From positions 1 through 34,982 of the forward strand of contig NZ_JAMQBK010000085.1 in the NCBI RefSeq assembly GCF_023701485.1: a stretch of DNA of 34,982 nucleotides. Reading direction: 5' to 3'. Under the pieces are notes generated by a model, which saw nothing but the letters and a program-made list of their open reading frames with translations, was not told where the DNA came from and did no database searches. The stretch is from Aporhodopirellula aestuarii. Its GTDB lineage: Bacteria; Planctomycetota; Planctomycetia; Pirellulales; Pirellulaceae. Shown here one piece after another: positions 34,428 to 34,982 of this stretch; within the stretch, counting starts at the first letter, position 1; every line of letters starts with the position of its first letter. Position numbers and translations under genes: made by a program.

Positions 34428-34982
34428 TTGCACTCCAAGGATATGGCGTCGAATGCCTCGATGCCTCCTGAGCCACATCGATGCATTTTTTAACCTATCT
34501 AGCATACGCGTATGGCCAGCCGCTTGCTCACAACGGGATCACACAGAACATTCGCTCGCGTCTGCTCGATGTTTGCCCGGCCGGAGGCCTGTTCATTTTC
34601 CGGCAGCCTAGCAAAAACCGTGAGGCATCGCTCAAGTCAGAACCAGTTACTCCGCAAGAATTTGAATACCTCGCAAGTAGGCAAGCGAGCCAGAACCTTC
34701 GCCAGTGATAACAGCGGCCTTTCTGGTGCCAAAATGCTGCTAAGCAGGTACATGGAAGTGATTCGGTATAACGACAATTCCGCTGATCGTGATCGGTTCG
34801 GCGTAGGCCGGACCAAGGAGCCTAAGCGACGCTGTTCCGGCACGACTGAGCAAGTGAATGCCGGAACTCGCAAAGCCTCGGTCCGGCCTACAGTTCGCGG
34901 CAGTTTCGCCAGATGATTCCTGCATACCTGCTTAGTCATGTTATCGATGGCGGCATGATCGTCCTATTGCTCGTGACCTTGG
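34428..34982. other. Gene-free right end of the window with an inverted-repeat element
   Basis: No gene that I can support in about 550 bases. Open frames on the minus strand at 34637-34939 are translations of the inverted repeat at 34803-34891. The promoter of the methyltransferase gene should lie just right of 34428. Confidence 0.45.
34803..34891. repeat. 89-bp inverted-repeat element
   Basis: GTAGGCCGGACC (34803-34814) pairs with GGTCCGGCCTAC (34880-34891), and GTTCCGGCA (34834-34842) with TGCCGGAAC (34859-34867). The arms are joined by less matched GC-rich sequence. It has the look of a dispersed intergenic palindrome; no transposase is near. Confidence 0.7.

Noticed and set aside
34637-34939. 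100-codon minus-strand frame at the right end
   Set aside because: Its coding would be largely the 34803-34891 inverted repeat, with no start signal or family.

Overview
The window looks like chromosomal DNA from a planctomycete, probably of the Rhodopirellula/Pirellulaceae type. The best evidence is the right-hand block, which has a DUF1501 protein, a DUF1549/DUF1553 protein with CNAGTCH and CAECH motifs and a BIG2 domain, and a c-type cytochrome/WD40 protein. These families are characteristic of Planctomycetota. Many secreted proteins and scattered palindromic intergenic elements fit the same picture. Assignments are from reading the sequence only; no database search was run.

Layout. (1) 46-7314, minus strand: a tightly spaced nine-gene cluster. 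It reads in order: secreted coiled-coil protein, two small secreted proteins, ExbB/TolQ-like, ExbD/TolR-like and a one-TM TonB-like protein, then a sigma-region-2-like protein and two unknowns. (2) 7544-13332: a NYN-domain nuclease, a CRISPR array (12 repeats), a standalone reverse transcriptase, cas1, cas2 and a second CRISPR array (8 repeats). The repeats are related but not identical, and the two leaders are sister sequences. No interference gene (cas6, cas10, cas7, cas5, cas3, cas9) is present. (3) 13413-16318: a palindrome-bounded spacer, a PP2C-type phosphatase and a PcfJ-like protein. (4) 16796-21132, plus strand: a small membrane protein, then a five-gene operon. It has two related small coiled-coil proteins, a MotA/ZorA-like three-TM protein with a long coiled-coil tail, a MotB/ZorB-like one-TM protein ending in a von Willebrand A domain, and a one-TM unknown. 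(5) 21218-24422: mobile-element debris. It has a broken IS481-type transposase, an intact tyrosine recombinase, the 5' half of a tRNA-Leu(UAA) gene and an inverted, internally deleted paralog of the recombinase. (6) 24712-34427, minus strand: cytochrome/WD40, DUF1549/1553, PPC-domain and DUF1501 genes, then a SAM methyltransferase whose stop codon lies in a 131-bp palindrome.

How the parts may work together. The cas2-cas1-RT genes form a complete spacer-acquisition module that could acquire from RNA as well as DNA. It would feed two arrays on the opposite strand, and the effector must be elsewhere or missing. Several spacers of array 1 encode, on their antisense strand, the same short peptide pattern R-x-W-Y/S-K. 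This suggests repeated sampling of one gene family in an orientation that would allow crRNA to pair with its mRNA. The stator-like/vWA operon resembles the ZorA/ZorB core of Zorya defence, with a vWA domain in place of the peptidoglycan-binding domain. Lying between a CRISPR locus and an integrase/tRNA-half junction, it is the best candidate here for an undescribed system.
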